A stretch of 64,000 bases of DNA, taken from assembly GCF_002155685.1 (NCBI RefSeq), contig NZ_MUYK01000003.1, positions 1-64,000 of the forward strand, in the 5' to 3' direction. Both the position numbers and the translations under genes were made by a program. This document shows, piece after piece, positions 53,009 to 61,532 of this stretch. Within the stretch, counting starts at the first letter, position 1; each line of letters opens with the position of its first letter. Below the pieces are notes generated by a model. The model saw only the letters and a list, made by a program, of their open reading frames with translations, had not been told where the DNA came from and searched no databases. The DNA comes from Erythrobacter colymbi (GTDB lineage Bacteria > Pseudomonadota > Alphaproteobacteria > Sphingomonadales > Sphingomonadaceae).

Positions 53009-53668
53009 ATGACACGGATGCCGATGCGATTTGCGACGCTGCTTGCCGCCATGCTTGCCGCTTGGCAACCATCGAGTGCGCTAGCGGCCGACGAAGATAC
53101 CCAATTCTGGCTTGCCGGCTTCGTGCGGGGCAAGCTGGACGAGGACGTCTACCTCACCATCGACACCTCCTACCGCCTGCGCGAATCGCAGATCGGGCCC
53201 GACCAGCAGATTTTCCGCGTCACGGTGGAGAAGGAAGTGGCCGATGGCCTGAGGATCGGCGGCGGTGCCTCGGTGTTCGAGACCGACGGGCAGACCGAGT
53301 TCCGCCCGCACCAGCAGCTCCGCTACATCAACAACGGCTGGGACGTGCGCACCCGGCTCGAGCAACGCATGATCCCCGGGGCCGAACGCACCGAATGGCG
53401 CATCCGCCAGCGGGTGCAATACACCAGCGAGGTCTTGGAAAAGGTCGAGCTGATAGACTCGGTCGAATGGTTCGGCGTCATCAACCCGCGCAGCGCCGCA
53501 CGCGATCCGGACGGGACCGAGCAGGTGCGCTTCCTCGCCGCCGCCGCCTTCGATGTGGGTGGCGGGTTCGAGGTGCAGCCGGGCTACCTGCTGTGGTATT
53601 CCCCCCGCGCCGCCCGCGCCGACGGGATCAGCCACGTGCCGCAGGTGGCGATCAACTACCGCTTCTAG
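53009..53668 (+). CDS. DUF2490-like outer-membrane protein
   Basis: 219 residues with a signal peptide (1-26, ending LAA), then alternating beta-strands and a C-terminal aromatic (NYRF), as in outer-membrane beta-barrels. The pattern [12 protein letters not shown] ... RYRL-type strands fits DUF2490. Function unknown. Divergent from the transaldolase gene; it ends one base before the DUF4197 stop. Confidence 0.85.
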   Translation: MTRMPMRFATLLAAMLAAWQPSSALAADEDTQFWLAGFVRGKLDEDVYLTIDTSYRLRESQIGPDQQIFRVTVEKEVADGLRIGGGASVFETDGQTEFRPHQQLRYINNGWDVRTRLEQRMIPGAERTEWRIRQRVQYTSEVLEKVELIDSVEWFGVINPRSAARDPDGTEQVRFLAAAAFDVGGGFEVQPGYLLWYSPRAARADGISHVPQVAINYRF

Positions 53669-53669
53669 A

Positions 53670-54371
53670 TCAGATCCGGCTGCCGAGCCCGAACACGCCG
53701 ATCAGCACCGGATCGCGCGTCGCCTCGGGGTTGGCGCGGATAGCGGCCTCCTCGCGGCCGATCTCGCCCCAAATGGCATCGTCGATCTGGCGGCCGAAGC
53801 GGTCCGCGACCCCTGCGACATCCACGCCCGTCAGCGCGCCGAGCGCCTGACCGACCAGCGGATCGCGGCTGAGCCGGATCGCCTCGCCCAGTTCGGGCAC
53901 CATCGCATCGAGCAGCGCCGTGCCGACTTCCTGCCTGAGGTAGAGGCTCGCCGCATCCGGCCCGCCGCGCACCAGCGCGATGGCGTTCTCGAACCCGATC
54001 ACCCGCACCGCATCGGTCACCACCGGCGCGGCGCGGAAGCTCGCGTCGATCGCGAAAGTGGCGAAGCGCTCCTCCAGCCGGTCCTTGAAAAGCTGCGAGG
54101 TGAGGATGCGCGAGAGCACATCGCCGCGCGCGCCGAGGACATTGTTCAGACCGATCCGCGCGACCTGCTCGTCCCAGAAGCCACCGGGCGCGGTGAGACG
54201 CGCGAAGGCGTTCTCGCTCGCAAGCAGCAGAAGGCGGCGCACCGCCTCGACCAGGCTGAACCCGCCGCCGGTGGTGGCGCAGCCGGGGAGCAGCAGCAAC
54301 GTGGCGCCGCCCGCGACTCCGGCGAGCAGGTTGCGGCGGGTCGCGAGCGTGTTCGTGACAATTGCGGTCAT
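53670..54371 (-). CDS. DUF4197 family lipoprotein
   Basis: 233 residues. The N-terminus TRRNLLAGVAGG with a hydrophobic stretch ending LLLPGC is a lipoprotein signal, possibly Tat-type. The remainder is helical and matches DUF4197 (GLNNVLGARGDVLS ... RFATFAIDASFRAAP). Function unknown. It is divergent from priA across 55 bp. Confidence 0.85.
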   Translation of the reverse strand: MTAIVTNTLATRRNLLAGVAGGATLLLLPGCATTGGGFSLVEAVRRLLLLASENAFARLTAPGGFWDEQVARIGLNNVLGARGDVLSRILTSQLFKDRLEERFATFAIDASFRAAPVVTDAVRVIGFENAIALVRGGPDAASLYLRQEVGTALLDAMVPELGEAIRLSRDPLVGQALGALTGVDVAGVADRFGRQIDDAIWGEIGREEAAIRANPEATRDPVLIGVFGLGSRI

Positions 54372-54426
54372 TGGTCCAGTCTCCAATCTTGCCCTCGGCC
54401 TATGCCCGTCTCCATATAACCCCACG

Positions 54427-56595
54427 ATGAACCGCGTCCGCCTCCTTGTCCTCAACGCTGCGCTGGGCGCGCTCGACTACCGCCTGCCCGACGGCATGAG
54501 CGCACCTGCGGGGAGCGTGGTGGTCGCCCCGCTGGGGCCGCGCAAGGTGATGGGGATCGTCTGGGACGAAGGCCGACTGCCGGGGGACGAAATCGCCTTC
54601 GAGCGGCTGCGCCCGATCCTCGAGGTGCTGCCCGTCCCCCCGCTGCCCGACCCGCTGCGGCGGCTGATCGAGTGGACCGCCGACTATTACTGCGCGCCCC
54701 TCGCAAGCGTCGCGCGCATGGCGCTGGCGAGCGGCGGGGCGCTCGGCGGGCCGGCGACGATGACCGAATACCGGCTCTCGGGCGCACAGGCCGCGGGACG
54801 CCTGACCGCGCAGCGCAAGACCGCGCTCGAGAAGCTCGCCGGGCAGCAGGGCACGATGCGCGAGCTGGCGGCGATTGCCGGGGTATCGGAGGGCGTGCTG
54901 CGCGGCATGGCGGGTGCGGGGCTGCTGGGGCCGGTGACGGTCAATATCGACCGCCCCTACCCGCCAGCCGATCCCGGCTTCCACCAGCCCGACCTGTCGC
55001 AGGCGCAGGCCGAGGTTGCCGCCACGCTGGTCGAGGCGGTGAAGGCGCGCAGCTTCGCGCCCTTCCTGCTCGACGGGGTGACCGGATCGGGCAAGACCGA
55101 GACCTATTTCGAACCCGTCGCTGCCGCGCTGCGGATGGGGCGGCAGGTGCTGGTGCTCCTCCCCGAAATCGCGCTGACCGAGAACTTCCTCGCACGGTTC
55201 GAGGCGCGCTTCGGGGCCAAGCCGGTGCTGTGGCATTCCTCCCTGAAATCGACCGAACGCCGCCGGGCGTGGCGCGCGATTGCCGATGGCAGCGCGCAGG
55301 TCGTGGTCGGCGCGCGTTCGGCGCTGTTCCTGCCCTATGCCAATCTCGGCCTCATCGTCGTCGACGAAGCACACGAGATCAGCTTCAAGCAGGATGACGG
55401 CGTGCGCTACAACGCGCGCGACGTGTCGGTGATGCGCGCAAGGTTCGAAGGCGTGCCGGTGATCCTCGCCAGCGCCACGCCCGCGCTCGAAAGCCTGCAC
55501 ATGGCGGCGCAGGGCATCTACACCAAGCTCGATCTGCCCGCTCGCTTCGGCGGGGCGACGCTCCCGACGGTGCGCCTCGTCAACCTCACCGAGGAGAAAC
55601 CGGGCAGCCAGCGCTGGCTCGCAGGGCCGCTGGTGGAAGCCTTGCGCGACCGGCTCGACAAGGGCGAGCAGTCACTGCTGTTCCTCAACCGCCGCGGCTA
55701 TGCGCCGCTGACGCTTTGCAGGAATTGCGGCCACCGCTTCAAATGCCCCTCGTGCAGCGCGTGGCTGGTCGAGCACCGGCTCTCGGCGCGGCTCGCCTGC
55801 CACCACTGCGGCTTCGAGACCCGCGTGCCCGAGGCCTGCCCCGAATGCGGCGAGCGCGACTGCCTCGTCGCCTGCGGCCCCGGCGTGGAGCGGATCGCGG
55901 CCGAGGTCGCCGACCTGTTCCCCGGCGCGCGCACGGCGGTAGCGACCAGCGACACCCTCAACACCCCCGACCGTGCGGCGGAGTTCATCGCGATGGCCGA
56001 GGCCAAGGCGATCGACATCATCATCGGCACGCAACTCGTCACCAAGGGGTTTCACTTCCCCGAATTGACCCTCGTGGGTGTCGTCGACGCCGACTTGGGC
56101 CTCGAAGGCGGGGACCTGCGCGCGGGCGAGCGGACCTTCTCGCAGATTGCACAGGTCGCAGGCCGCGCAGGACGCGGGGCCAAGCCGGGCGAAGTGCTGA
56201 TCCAGACCCGCCACCCCGATGCCCCCGTGATCGCGGCCCTCGCCAATGGCGACCGTGACGCCTTTTACGAGGCTGAAACCCAAGGCCGCCGCGACGCCGG
56301 CGCACCGCCGTTCGGGCGCTGGGCGGCGATTATCCTCAGTTCCGAGGACGAAAAGGAAGCGCGCGAGGCCGCCGCGCGGTTGGGCGATGTCCGCCCGCGC
56401 CTCGCCGATGTCCAGATCCTCGGCCCTGCCCCCGCCCCGCTGGCGCTGCTGCGCGGGCGCTACCGCTACCGTTTCCTCGTCAACGCGCGGCGGAGTGCGA
56501 ACTTGCAGGCGATGCTGCGTGACTGGATCGGCGCGGTGAATTTCGCCCCCGGCGTGCGCGTGGGGGTGGATGTGGACCCCTATTCCTTCGTCTGA
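54427..56595 (+). CDS. priA: Primosomal replication protein PriA helicase
   Basis: 722-residue 3'-5' helicase restarting stalled replication forks. It has an N-terminal 3'-DNA-binding domain, Walker A GVTGSGKTE, DEAH box (VDEAHEISFKQDD), and paired zinc sites (CRNC, CPSC, CHHC, CPEC) in the helicase C half. The start at 54427 is the conserved N-terminus; a longer in-frame read to 53980 goes through the opposite-strand DUF4197 gene. dciA and priA both lie in this window. Confidence 0.95.
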   Translation: MNRVRLLVLNAALGALDYRLPDGMSAPAGSVVVAPLGPRKVMGIVWDEGRLPGDEIAFERLRPILEVLPVPPLPDPLRRLIEWTADYYCAPLASVARMALASGGALGGPATMTEYRLSGAQAAGRLTAQRKTALEKLAGQQGTMRELAAIAGVSEGVLRGMAGAGLLGPVTVNIDRPYPPADPGFHQPDLSQAQAEVAATLVEAVKARSFAPFLLDGVTGSGKTETYFEPVAAALRMGRQVLVLLPEIALTENFLARFEARFGAKPVLWHSSLKSTERRRAWRAIADGSAQVVVGARSALFLPYANLGLIVVDEAHEISFKQDDGVRYNARDVSVMRARFEGVPVILASATPALESLHMAAQGIYTKLDLPARFGGATLPTVRLVNLTEEKPGSQRWLAGPLVEALRDRLDKGEQSLLFLNRRGYAPLTLCRNCGHRFKCPSCSAWLVEHRLSARLACHHCGFETRVPEACPECGERDCLVACGPGVERIAAEVADLFPGARTAVATSDTLNTPDRAAEFIAMAEAKAIDIIIGTQLVTKGFHFPELTLVGVVDADLGLEGGDLRAGERTFSQIAQVAGRAGRGAKPGEVLIQTRHPDAPVIAALANGDRDAFYEAETQGRRDAGAPPFGRWAAIILSSEDEKEAREAAARLGDVRPRLADVQILGPAPAPLALLRGRYRYRFLVNARRSANLQAMLRDWIGAVNFAPGVRVGVDVDPYSFV

Positions 56596-56634
56596 CCTCG
56601 AAACCAAAGCACTGGGCAGTGCGTATCCCTCCGC

Positions 56635-58191
56635 ATGACCCGTCCCGTTCTCGTGCCGATCCTCGGCGACCAGCTGTCGCGCAACCTGAGCAGCCTTGAG
56701 GGTCTCGACCCCGCAAGCACCGTCGTGCTGATGATGGAGGTGTGGGACGAGGCGACCTATGTGAAGCACCATAAGCAGAAGATCGTGCTGATCTTCTCGG
56801 CGATGCGCCACTTCGCCGATGAGCTTCGCGCCGAGGGCTGGCAGGTCGATTACGTGCGCCTCGACGACGCGGACAACTCCGGCAGCTTCACCGGCGAGGT
56901 CGCGCGCGCGGTGGAGCGCCACGCGCCGTCCGAAGTGCGCGTCACCGAAAGCGGCGAGTGGCGGGTGCACGAGGCCATGCTCGAATGGGAAGGCCGCTTC
57001 CCCTGCCCCGTCTCGATCTTGCCCGACACCCGCTTTGTCGCCACCCACGCCGAGTTCCGCAAGTTCGCGGAAGGTCGCAAGCACCTGACGATGGAGTATT
57101 TTTATCGCGAGATGCGGCGTAAGACCGGGCTGCTGATGCAGGGCGACAAGCCGGTCGGCGGTGTCTGGAACCTGGATGCGGAAAACCGCGAGCCGCCCAA
57201 GGAAGGCTTGCGCGCCCCGCCAGCTCCGAAATTCGCTCCCGATGCGATCACGCAGGCGGTCATCGCGCTGGTGGGCGAGCGCTTCGCCGACCACTTCGGC
57301 GATCTCGAACCTTTCGGCTGGCCGGTCACCCGCGCCGAAGCGCTGGAGGCTGCCGAGGCCTTTTTCGCGCGCCGCCTCAGCCTGTTCGGCCCCTATCAGG
57401 ACGCGATGGTCCACGGGTCGGACGATCTCTACCACTCGATGCTCTCGACCAGCCTCAATATCGGGCTGCTCGATCCGCTGGAGCTGTGCCGCGCGGCCGA
57501 GGCTGCCTATAAATCAGGCAGGGCTCCGCTCAATTCCGTAGAGGGCTTCATCCGCCAGATCATCGGGTGGCGCGAATATGTGCGGGGGTTCTACTGGCAC
57601 CAGATGCCCGGGCTCGCGGCTGCCAACGAATTGGGCGCGACGCGACCGCTGCCGGAGTTCTTCTGGACGGGCGCGACCGACATGCGCTGCCTTTCGGACT
57701 GCATCCGCACCACCCGCGAGGATGCCTACGCGCACCACATCCAGCGGTTGATGGTGCTCGGCAATTTCTGCCTGATTGCGGGGATCGACCCGGCGCAGGT
57801 CGCCGACTGGTATCTCGCAGTCTATGCCGATGCCTTCGAATGGGTCGAACTGCCCAACGTGGCGGGCATGGTGCTCTATGCCGATGGCGGCAGGCTCGCG
57901 ACCAAGCCCTATGCGGCGAGCGGCAATTACATCAACAAGATGTCCGACTACTGCAAGGGCTGCCGCTACAAGGTCGCCGAGAAGACCGGGCCGAGGGCGT
58001 GCCCCTTTGGGCCCCTCTACTGGCACTTCATGGACCGGAACCGCGCGCGGCTCGAAAACAACCACCGCATCGGGCGCATCTATGCCACGTGGGACAAGAT
58101 GGGCGAGGCCAAGCAGCGGGAGTATCTGGAGAGCGCGGAGCGGTTCCTCGACAGCCTCGAGCCCGCCCGCCCCGGCTGGGCGCGGAACTAG
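56635..58191 (+). CDS. phrB: Iron-sulfur bacterial cryptochrome/(6-4) photolyase (PhrB type)
   Basis: 518-residue FeS-BCP-class photolyase that repairs UV (6-4) lesions using light. The four cluster cysteines are at 352, 440, 443 and 456, matching the Agrobacterium PhrB positions (350, 438, 441, 454) shifted by two. The N-terminal antenna-domain start (LVPILGDQLSRNLSSL) and FAD region are present. It follows priA by 39 bp on the same strand. Confidence 0.93.
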   Translation: MTRPVLVPILGDQLSRNLSSLEGLDPASTVVLMMEVWDEATYVKHHKQKIVLIFSAMRHFADELRAEGWQVDYVRLDDADNSGSFTGEVARAVERHAPSEVRVTESGEWRVHEAMLEWEGRFPCPVSILPDTRFVATHAEFRKFAEGRKHLTMEYFYREMRRKTGLLMQGDKPVGGVWNLDAENREPPKEGLRAPPAPKFAPDAITQAVIALVGERFADHFGDLEPFGWPVTRAEALEAAEAFFARRLSLFGPYQDAMVHGSDDLYHSMLSTSLNIGLLDPLELCRAAEAAYKSGRAPLNSVEGFIRQIIGWREYVRGFYWHQMPGLAAANELGATRPLPEFFWTGATDMRCLSDCIRTTREDAYAHHIQRLMVLGNFCLIAGIDPAQVADWYLAVYADAFEWVELPNVAGMVLYADGGRLATKPYAASGNYINKMSDYCKGCRYKVAEKTGPRACPFGPLYWHFMDRNRARLENNHRIGRIYATWDKMGEAKQREYLESAERFLDSLEPARPGWARN

Positions 58192-59078
58192 CCCGAGACG
58201 GCGCGGCGGCGCACCCACCAGGGGGCCATCACCTCGCCCTTCTGCGCGGCGCGCCAGATCAGCCACACGCCGAAGCCGCCCGCGACCACCAGCGCGATCA
58301 CCGAGGCCTCGAGCCCGAAGGCCCCGCCCGAGACCAGCGGATCGCCCGCCAGCCGCGCATCGACCAGTCCGTCGACATCATTGCCCGAGACCGGCACGTC
58401 CCAGATCAGCCCCTGCGTCATGTTCCACCCGAAGTGCAGGCCGATCGCCACCCACAGGCTGCGCGTCAGCATATAGGCCCCGCCGAGCATCAGCCCGGCC
58501 TCGACCGCAATGGTGAAGGAGGAGAACCATGTCGCGTTGTCGTTGCCGATATGCGCGAGGCCGAACAGGGCCGAGGTGACCAGCAGCGCCGCCCAGCTTC
58601 CGCCGAACTCCTCGATCCAGCGGAATAGGATGCCGCGGAACAGAAGCTCCTCGAAGAAGGCGGCCTGCAAGCCGGCGGTGAACAACAGCATCAGCCAGTT
58701 GCTCATGCCGCCCCAGCCGACGATGGAATAGGCGCCGAGCAGTGCCGCAATGCCCACGATCGCGCTGAACAGCACGAAGGCCACTCCTGTCCCGACAGCC
58801 AGCCCGCGCGCCGCGCCCGCAAGCGGCAGATCGTCGTGCTTCCGCTCCCCCAATCGCCGCAGCACCAGCTTTTGCGCGGCGATAAGTGCAGCCATCGTCG
58901 CGAGCACCATCAGCGCGCCCCGGACATCGCGGTCGAGCACGCCGCGCAGCAGATCGCCGATGAGGTTCATCACCGCCAGAACAGCCACCGTCACCGCTAT
59001 CGCGGCGAGCATCGCCACCAGCGGAAAGTTCCAGATACGCTTCCACAGCGGCAGCTGGGCGGCAGTTACAGTGTCCAT
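58188..59078 (-). CDS. CPBP family intramembrane metalloprotease
   Basis: 296-residue membrane protein with about eight transmembrane helices. The CPBP (Abi) motifs are EELLFRG (EExxxR), FGLAHIGN (FxxxH) and HFGWN (HxxxN). Members are prenyl-endopeptidase-like or involved in self-protection. The substrate is unknown. It converges on the photolyase gene with a 4-bp overlap. Confidence 0.9.
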   Translation of the reverse strand: MDTVTAAQLPLWKRIWNFPLVAMLAAIAVTVAVLAVMNLIGDLLRGVLDRDVRGALMVLATMAALIAAQKLVLRRLGERKHDDLPLAGAARGLAVGTGVAFVLFSAIVGIAALLGAYSIVGWGGMSNWLMLLFTAGLQAAFFEELLFRGILFRWIEEFGGSWAALLVTSALFGLAHIGNDNATWFSSFTIAVEAGLMLGGAYMLTRSLWVAIGLHFGWNMTQGLIWDVPVSGNDVDGLVDARLAGDPLVSGGAFGLEASVIALVVAGGFGVWLIWRAAQKGEVMAPWWVRRRAVSG

Positions 59079-59178
59079 GATCGGCGATGCCCCCTTGTTT
59101 TGTGTGCCCCAAGGGATGGCGCGAGCGCGCTGGCTTGGCTAGGTCTTGCCGCACAATAATCGACGGAGAGCCTATACC

Positions 59179-59814
59179 ATGCTGACCATCCACCACCTGC
59201 GCCTGTCGCAATCCGAACGCATTGTCTGGCTCGCCGAGGAACTGGGGATCGACTACGATCTCAAGCTCTACAACCGCCGCACCGACAACCGCCTCGCGCC
59301 CGACGAATACAAGGCGCTGCACCCGATGGGCATCGCGCCGGTGATCACCGATGGCGATTTCGTGCTGGGCGAGAGCGGGGCGATCATCGACTATATCGTC
59401 GCCAAATATGCCCCCGGCACGCCGCTGGTGCCGGGCGCGGATCACCCCGATTTCGCCGACCACCTGTTCTACTACCACTGGGCCAACGCGACCTTCATGA
59501 CCAACGGCATGATGGCGCTGGTGGCGCAGTTCATGGGCGCGAGCGAGCTGCCCGCTTTTGTGGCAGACCGCGTCCAGAAGGGCTGGGCCATCGTCGAGAA
59601 GCGCCTGGGCGAGGCCGACTATTTCGGCGGCGCGCAGCTCACCACGGCCGACATCATGATGGGCTTCCAGCTCACCACCAGCCGCGCCATGAGCGGCATG
59701 GAGATCGACCACCTGCCCAATCTCCAGGCATACCTGAAGCGCATCGGCGAACGCCCAGCCTACCAGCGCGCGATGGCCAAGTGCGAGCCGGGGATGCCGC
59801 CGAAGCTGGATTGA
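59179..59814 (+). CDS. Glutathione S-transferase family protein
   Basis: 211-residue GST: an N-terminal thioredoxin-like domain (SQSERIVWLAEELGI, cis-Pro in GIAPVI, GESGAIIDYI glutathione-binding motif) and an all-helical C-terminal domain. The start at 59179 has GGAGA about 10 bases upstream. The substrate is unknown. Its stop is 25 bp before cassette B. Confidence 0.92.
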   Translation: MLTIHHLRLSQSERIVWLAEELGIDYDLKLYNRRTDNRLAPDEYKALHPMGIAPVITDGDFVLGESGAIIDYIVAKYAPGTPLVPGADHPDFADHLFYYHWANATFMTNGMMALVAQFMGASELPAFVADRVQKGWAIVEKRLGEADYFGGAQLTTADIMMGFQLTTSRAMSGMEIDHLPNLQAYLKRIGERPAYQRAMAKCEPGMPPKLD

Positions 59815-59839
59815 GGGGAAGTCCAAACCTCAAGTAACC

Positions 59840-59870
59840 GTCGCCCCGGACTTGATCCGGGGCCCCGCTT
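59840..59870 (+). repeat. Palindromic repeat family 2, left copy
   Basis: 31 bp starting GTCGCCCCGG with a CCCCGGA-CTTGA-TCCGGGG hairpin. It matches the inverted copy at 60191-60221 at 28 of 31 positions. Confidence 0.93.
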
Positions 59871-59872
59871 CT

Positions 59873-60175
59873 TCAGCCAAGCAAATGGTCGAATAGGTCA
59901 TCCCAATCCGGGTTGGCCTTTTCGATCAGTGCAAACTTCCATTCGCGCCGCCAGCGCTTCACGCGTTTCTCGTGCGCGATGGCGGCGTCGATGGAGCCGC
60001 ACAGCTCTGCCCATACCAGCCGTGTGAGCCCATAGCGCGCGCAGAAATCCGAGCCTGCACCCGAGCGATGCTGGCTAACCCGCGCAGCAATGTCGGAAGT
60101 AACGCCGACATACATCGTTCCGCGGTAACGATCGGCCATGATGTAGACCCAGCCGCCAAATGTCTCGCGATCCAT
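59873..60175 (-). CDS. GIY-YIG nuclease superfamily protein (cassette B)
   Basis: 100-residue single-domain GIY-YIG protein: VYIMA and MYVGVTSD strands, conserved Arg in AARVSQHR and Glu in HEKRVKRWRR, C-terminal LIEKANPDW. It is homologous to the cassette A gene but diverged (about half of the residues identical by eye), so the two are not a recent duplication. The gene has the same orientation relative to the chromosome as copy A. Confidence 0.92.
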   Translation of the reverse strand: MDRETFGGWVYIMADRYRGTMYVGVTSDIAARVSQHRSGAGSDFCARYGLTRLVWAELCGSIDAAIAHEKRVKRWRREWKFALIEKANPDWDDLFDHLLG

Positions 60176-60190
60176 CAGGTGATTGAAAAG

Positions 60191-60221
60191 AAAGCGGGAC
60201 CCCGGGTCAAGCCCGGGGCGA
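60191..60221 (-). repeat. Palindromic repeat family 2, right copy
   Basis: Inverse of 59840-59870 with a CCCCGGG-CTTGA-CCCGGGG hairpin and an outward GAC end. Confidence 0.93.
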
Positions 60222-60281
60222 CGAGAGTTTCGGTACAGAGTTCAATACGCGTCACCCCCAGAACGCGGGGCCGCCTGAACC

Positions 60282-60704
60282 TCACTCGACTTCCAGCGCG
60301 GCCCAGCGTCGGTGCCAGCGGCGGCGCAGTTCCCATAGGCCGGCTGCCGTGACGAACAGCCCGGCCGCGAGTATGGTCCAGTACCGGAAGCCTTCACCCC
60401 GGGCCATCCATACGACCGAAAGCATAAGCGCGCCCATCGCGGTAATAGCGATCCCCGGAAGGAAGTATTCGAGCTTGTCGCCCGCGCCCATCCGGTTCCA
60501 CGGCAGCGATGGGCCGACCTTGTCGAGGTTTTCGCGGGCGGCACGCGGGTACAGCCGCTCGTTGATCTCGCCGATCGTGATGCCGTAGAGGAGCAGCAGG
60601 ATCGCGGCTGTAGTATCAAGCGGTGCGGTGTAGTTGACCACAAGCATCGCGGGCAGCAACGCGATCAGCATGAACCAGGGTCGCAGGCGGTCGGGAAATC
60701 GCAT
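60282..60704 (-). CDS. Small integral membrane protein
   Basis: 140 residues with four likely transmembrane helices (two near the N-terminus, two in the second half) and a basic WELRRRWHRRW C-terminus. I recognise no domain. The start at 60704 is the first Met before the hydrophobic part; longer in-frame reads go through repeat-rich intergenic DNA. Confidence 0.78.
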   Translation of the reverse strand: MRFPDRLRPWFMLIALLPAMLVVNYTAPLDTTAAILLLLYGITIGEINERLYPRAARENLDKVGPSLPWNRMGAGDKLEYFLPGIAITAMGALMLSVVWMARGEGFRYWTILAAGLFVTAAGLWELRRRWHRRWAALEVE

Positions 60705-60785
60705 GTTTTGAAGGCTATGCGAAAGCGACTGCAAAGGCAATCGCGTGCCCCCTGCCCGAACCGTCCGGCAGGCAGAGACCACGGG

Positions 60786-60820
60786 CCGTGGCTTGCTTCG
60801 GCTTCGGCTCGTAATGACGA
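60786..60820 (-). repeat. Palindromic repeat family 4, degenerate single copy
   Basis: Minus-strand reading TCGTCATTACGAGCCG... CCACGG aligns along its length with 47653-47687 with a few changes. It lies in the 303-bp gap 60705-61007, which otherwise has a GCCGCCGAGCCGGGG-type GC-rich hairpin region and no gene that I recognise. Confidence 0.65.
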
Positions 60821-61007
60821 AGCGGAAAAATCTGCCCCGCCCCGGCCGCCGAGCCGGGGGCCCCGCTGTCTTCGCTTGAAGATCGCGATCGGAGCAGGGC
60901 CACAAATGGCAATCTGCCCAAGGTGTTGAATGATCCGCAAACGCCATGCACGGTTGTGGCACGCAAGGGGGCGCAGACCGCGCAAGCATACCGCCTGGCG
61001 GCCCGAC

Positions 61008-61510
61008 ATGACCAAGGACGAGTGGCTCAACTCGCAATCCGCCAGCGACATGCTGGCCAAGCTCCACGCTGCGCAACCACGATTTCTCAGGTCCCGGGTC
61101 CGCGACATTCATCGGTTCCTGATCGCCTGCTGCTGGAAGCAACAGAACCTCATCCCGCAGGATGGTCTGCGCAATGGTTTGAGAGCTGCGGAACGGTGGC
61201 TTGCCGGCGAAATCGGCGATGACGAGCTTCACCGGCTGAACTGGCATGCCGAGGCGGAGGCCTTCCTTCTCGACTACGGCAAGGAACCGGAGGACATCGA
61301 TCGGATAAAGGCTTTGATCGAGGGCATCGACGAGGTGCGTGGAATGCCGTTCGAGCAGGCCCGCAGCCGGCTGCTGGACGCGGCCTATTTCGCCGAGGGT
61401 GCGATGATCTATCCGCTCGTCAACCCTTGCCGTGGTGGGACCGGATGTTCACGTCGGAGTTTCTCTGCCCGCAGCTATTGCGCGAGCATATCAGGCCCGA
61501 TCTTCCCTAG
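61008..61510 (+). pseudogene. Frameshifted small gene (WL-repeat N-domain-like)
   Basis: The frame from ATG 61008 gives about 143 plausible residues (DEWLNSQSASDMLAKLHAAQ start, resembling a short N-terminal domain seen in some SMI/WL-type proteins). After PLVNP near 61430 the coding sense moves to another frame, giving LPWWDRMFTSEFLCPQLL and ending at the TAG at 61508. A one-base deletion in the short C-run near 61421-61425 would explain it. Either a pseudogene or a sequencing error. Confidence 0.6.
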
Positions 61511-61532
61511 TATCCGGCGGCCGCGCCAGCCC

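Larger units (their letters stand above)
59840..60221. mobile_element. Putative GIY-YIG/palindrome cassette B
   Basis: 382-bp unit built like the one at 41951-42317: 31-bp inverted repeats with only a 100-residue GIY-YIG gene between them (2 bp and 15 bp from the repeats). Two of the three repeat differences are a compensatory A-T to G-C change in the hairpin stem. No target-site duplication was found by eye. Confidence 0.6.

Noticed and set aside
55672-57435. 587-codon minus-strand frame across priA and photolyase
   Set aside because: Crosses two unrelated real genes; no protein-like motifs.
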